A stretch of DNA of 64,000 nt from Bettongia penicillata ogilbyi (Eukaryota; Chordata; Mammalia; Diprotodontia; Potoroidae). How positions within the stretch are numbered: the first letter of the stretch is position 1; every line of letters begins with the position of its first letter. The notes under the pieces were generated by a model. That model worked only from the letters and a program-made list of their open reading frames with translations, had not been told where the DNA came from and did not search any database. Positions 61,592 through 64,000 of the stretch are shown here, piece by piece. The position numbers were made by a program, and so were the translations under genes. The stretch lies in contig JAJHZJ010000014.1 in the NCBI GenBank assembly GCA_023548195.1, forward strand, positions 15,104,718 through 15,168,717, in the 5' to 3' direction.

Positions 61592-64000
61592 CCATTTCAT
61601 CACAATCATATACCACAACTTTTTAACCATCTCCTTAATTTCCAGTTCTTTGCCAACACAAAGAGGGCTACTAGAAATATTTTTAAACATTTAAGGTCTT
61701 TTTTATTTTTCCCTGATCACTTTGGAAAACAGATCTAATAGTGGTCTTCCTAGGTCAAAGGGCATATACAGTTTTATAGCTCTTTGGGAGTAATCCAGAT
61801 TTTTCTCCAGAATGGTTGAATCAGTTCATAGTTCCATCAACAGTGTCCCAATTTTTCCACATCTCCTCCAAAACTTGTCATTTTCTTCTTCTATCATTTT
61901 AGCCAATCAAATAAGTGTGATACATTTCCAAGTTGCTTTACTTTCCATTTATCTAATCAATAATGATTTAGAGCATTTTAATATGGTTATATATGTGTAT
62001 GTGTATATATGTATTTCTCTTTCTATACACATAAGTATATATGTATGTATATGCCTGTCTTTGATTTCTTCATCCAAAGACTGCTTGTTCATATCCATTG
62101 ATCATTTTTTCAGTTGGGGAAATGACATAATTATAAATTTGACCAAGTCCTCTATATATTTGAGATATGAAACATTTATCCAAGAAACTGTCTATAAATT
62201 ACTCCTCCCGGCAATTTTCTGCTTTCTTTCTAATCTTGGCTATATTGGTTTTATTTGTACAAACTCTTTTTAATTTAATGAAATCCAAGTTATTAATTTT
62301 ACATCTCACAATGATCATTCTTTTGTTTATTCATTAATTCTTCTCCTATACATAAGAATATGTTTCATGTTCTTCTAATTTATTCTTGACATCTCCCTTT
62401 ATATTTAGGTCATATATCAGTTTTGCCCTTATCTTAGTAAATAGTGTGAAATCTTGGTGTATCCCCAATTTTTGTCAGACTACTTTCCAGTTTTCTCAAG
62501 TAGTAAATTATTATCCCAAACTTTAAATTTTTACATTTTCAAATACAATATTACTATAACTATTTACTACTATGTATCATACATCTATTCTGTTCCACTG
62601 ATCTGCCTTTCTATTTCTTAGCTAGTATTAGATAATTTTGATAATTACTGCCTTATAATATAGTTCAATATTTGGAACCACTAAACCTCCTTCCTTTGCA
62701 TTTTTTCATTAATTTCTTTTAAATTGTTGACCTTTTGTTTTTCTAAATTTTTAATAATTTTTTTCTAGGTCAATAGGTTTTTTTTGGTAACTTTATTGGT
62801 ATGGCACTAAATAAGTAAATTGTATTAGGTAGAATTGTCATTTTTATTATTTTGGCTCTGCCCACTCACAAACAATTCATATTTCTCCAATTATTTAAAT
62901 GGGACTTTATTTGTATAAAAAGTGCTTTTAATTATGTTCATGGAATCCCTTGGTTTTTCTTGGCAGGTATACTGCCAAGTATTTTATGCTCTCTATGGTT
63001 GTTTCAAATGGGGGTATCTCTTACTATCCCTTTTTTCAGTTTTGTTTGTGACATATTGAAAGGCTGATGATTTATGTAGGTTTATTTTATATCCTGCTAC
63101 TTAGCTGCAGATAATTGTTTCAACTTTTTTATTTGAATTTCTAGGGTTTCCAAATATAGCATCACATTGTTTGCAAAAAAAGATAGTCTTATTACCTCAT
63201 TGCCTATTCTGATTCCTTCAATTTCTTTTTTCTTCTGTTATTGCTATTGCTAGCTTTTCTAATACTATATTGAATAATATTGTTGATAATAGGCTTCCTT
63301 ATTTCAATCTTATTTTATTGGGAAGAATTCTAGGTTATCTTCATTATAAAATACTGTTTGCTAGTGGTTTTAGGTAGATGCTTTTGTCATTTTAAGGAAA
63401 AAGTTCATTTATACGAATGCTTTTCAGGTTTACTTTTTTTAAAAAAAATAGTAATGAGTGTTGTATTTTCTTAAAGGCTTTTGCTGCATCTATTGATACA
63501 ATCATATGATTTTGATATGTTTGTTATTGACATGCTCAATTATCTTATTCCTGTCATGAATCCCATTTATTCACACATTTGGTCTTTGTGATATATTGTA
63601 GTATTCTCCTAGCTAGTATTTTATTCAGAATTTTTGCATCCATATTCACTAATTTAAATTCTCTAATTTTCTTTCTCTGTTTTTGCTTTTCCTGGGTTAG
63701 ATATCACATCAACTTTTTTTTTCCATAAAATGGGCTTGTTAGAACTTCTCCTTTGCCTATTTTCCCAAATTGTTTATGTAGTACTAGAATTAATTGTTCT
63801 TTAAATGTTTGGTAGAATTCACTTGGGAATCCATTTGGTCCTGATGCTTTTTTCTTAGGAAATTCATTTATGGTCTGTTCAATTTCTTTTTCTAAAAATA
63901 GTTTTATTTATATATTTAGATATTGTACTTCTTCTGTTAATCTGTTATATTTTTGTAAGTGCTCTTCCATATCACTTAAATTGCTAAATTTGTTGGCATG
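61592..64000 (-). mobile_element. Old L1 ORF2 fragment running off the window
   Basis: Antisense L1 ORF2: ccagttctttgccaacac, ccagaatggttgaatcag, ttatatcctgctac and, towards the end, gtagaattcacttggg and ttaggaaattcatttatgg, which mark the reverse-transcriptase region. It has many stops and continues beyond 64000. Confidence 0.85.

Overview
The window looks like vertebrate nuclear DNA from a marsupial, most plausibly a didelphid such as the gray short-tailed opossum; the species cannot be fixed from sequence alone. The reasons are a split mammalian housekeeping gene, AT-rich and CpG-poor flanks, and a dense load of marsupial-type repeats: HAL1 'half-L1' elements, L1, an RTE-clade LINE, tRNA-derived SINEs of the MAR1 type, MIR/L2 relics and decayed ERV LTRs.

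One gene is certain. PSMC6 (26S proteasome AAA-ATPase Rpt4) lies on the minus strand from the start codon at 29283 to the stop codon at 2769. All 14 coding exons can be read. They sum to exactly 1170 nt (389 codons plus stop), all junctions follow GT-AG, and phases agree at every boundary. An in-frame upstream ATG at 29325, in a strong context, would add 14 residues. The gene starts in a CpG-rich segment (about 28800-29620), which is its TATA-less promoter.

Layout: 1-240 is a CpG-dense edge that may be the promoter of the next gene (STYX by mammalian synteny). 240-2700 is the gap downstream of PSMC6. 2769-29325 is PSMC6: intron 12 (6.7 kb) holds a full-length HAL1 with a 13-bp target duplication, and intron 4 (11.1 kb) holds SINEs, L2, LTR-like repeats and a possible unidentified retropseudogene. 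29.6-42 kb is the upstream intergenic region, with L1 copies in both orientations and, at about 40.72-40.83 kb, a short plus-strand segment resembling the end of ERO1A exon 1, the expected head-to-head neighbour. 42-64 kb is almost wholly nested retrotransposons: L1, a second HAL1, solo LTRs, a composite SINE/LTR-like family including a ~550-bp inverted repeat, and a degraded RTE LINE at 58.6-61.6 kb.

No bacterial-type system, CRISPR array or intact autonomous transposon was found. The more unusual signals are the ERO1A-like exon, the HAL1 whose ORF1 is broken only by two 4-bp indels that offset each other, the doubled 3'-terminal modules in L1/HAL1 copies, and a SINE-tail/LTR-like module present at several loci. 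Repeat boundaries are estimates to roughly 10-50 bp unless a target duplication is quoted. Family names come from recognition, not from a database search.
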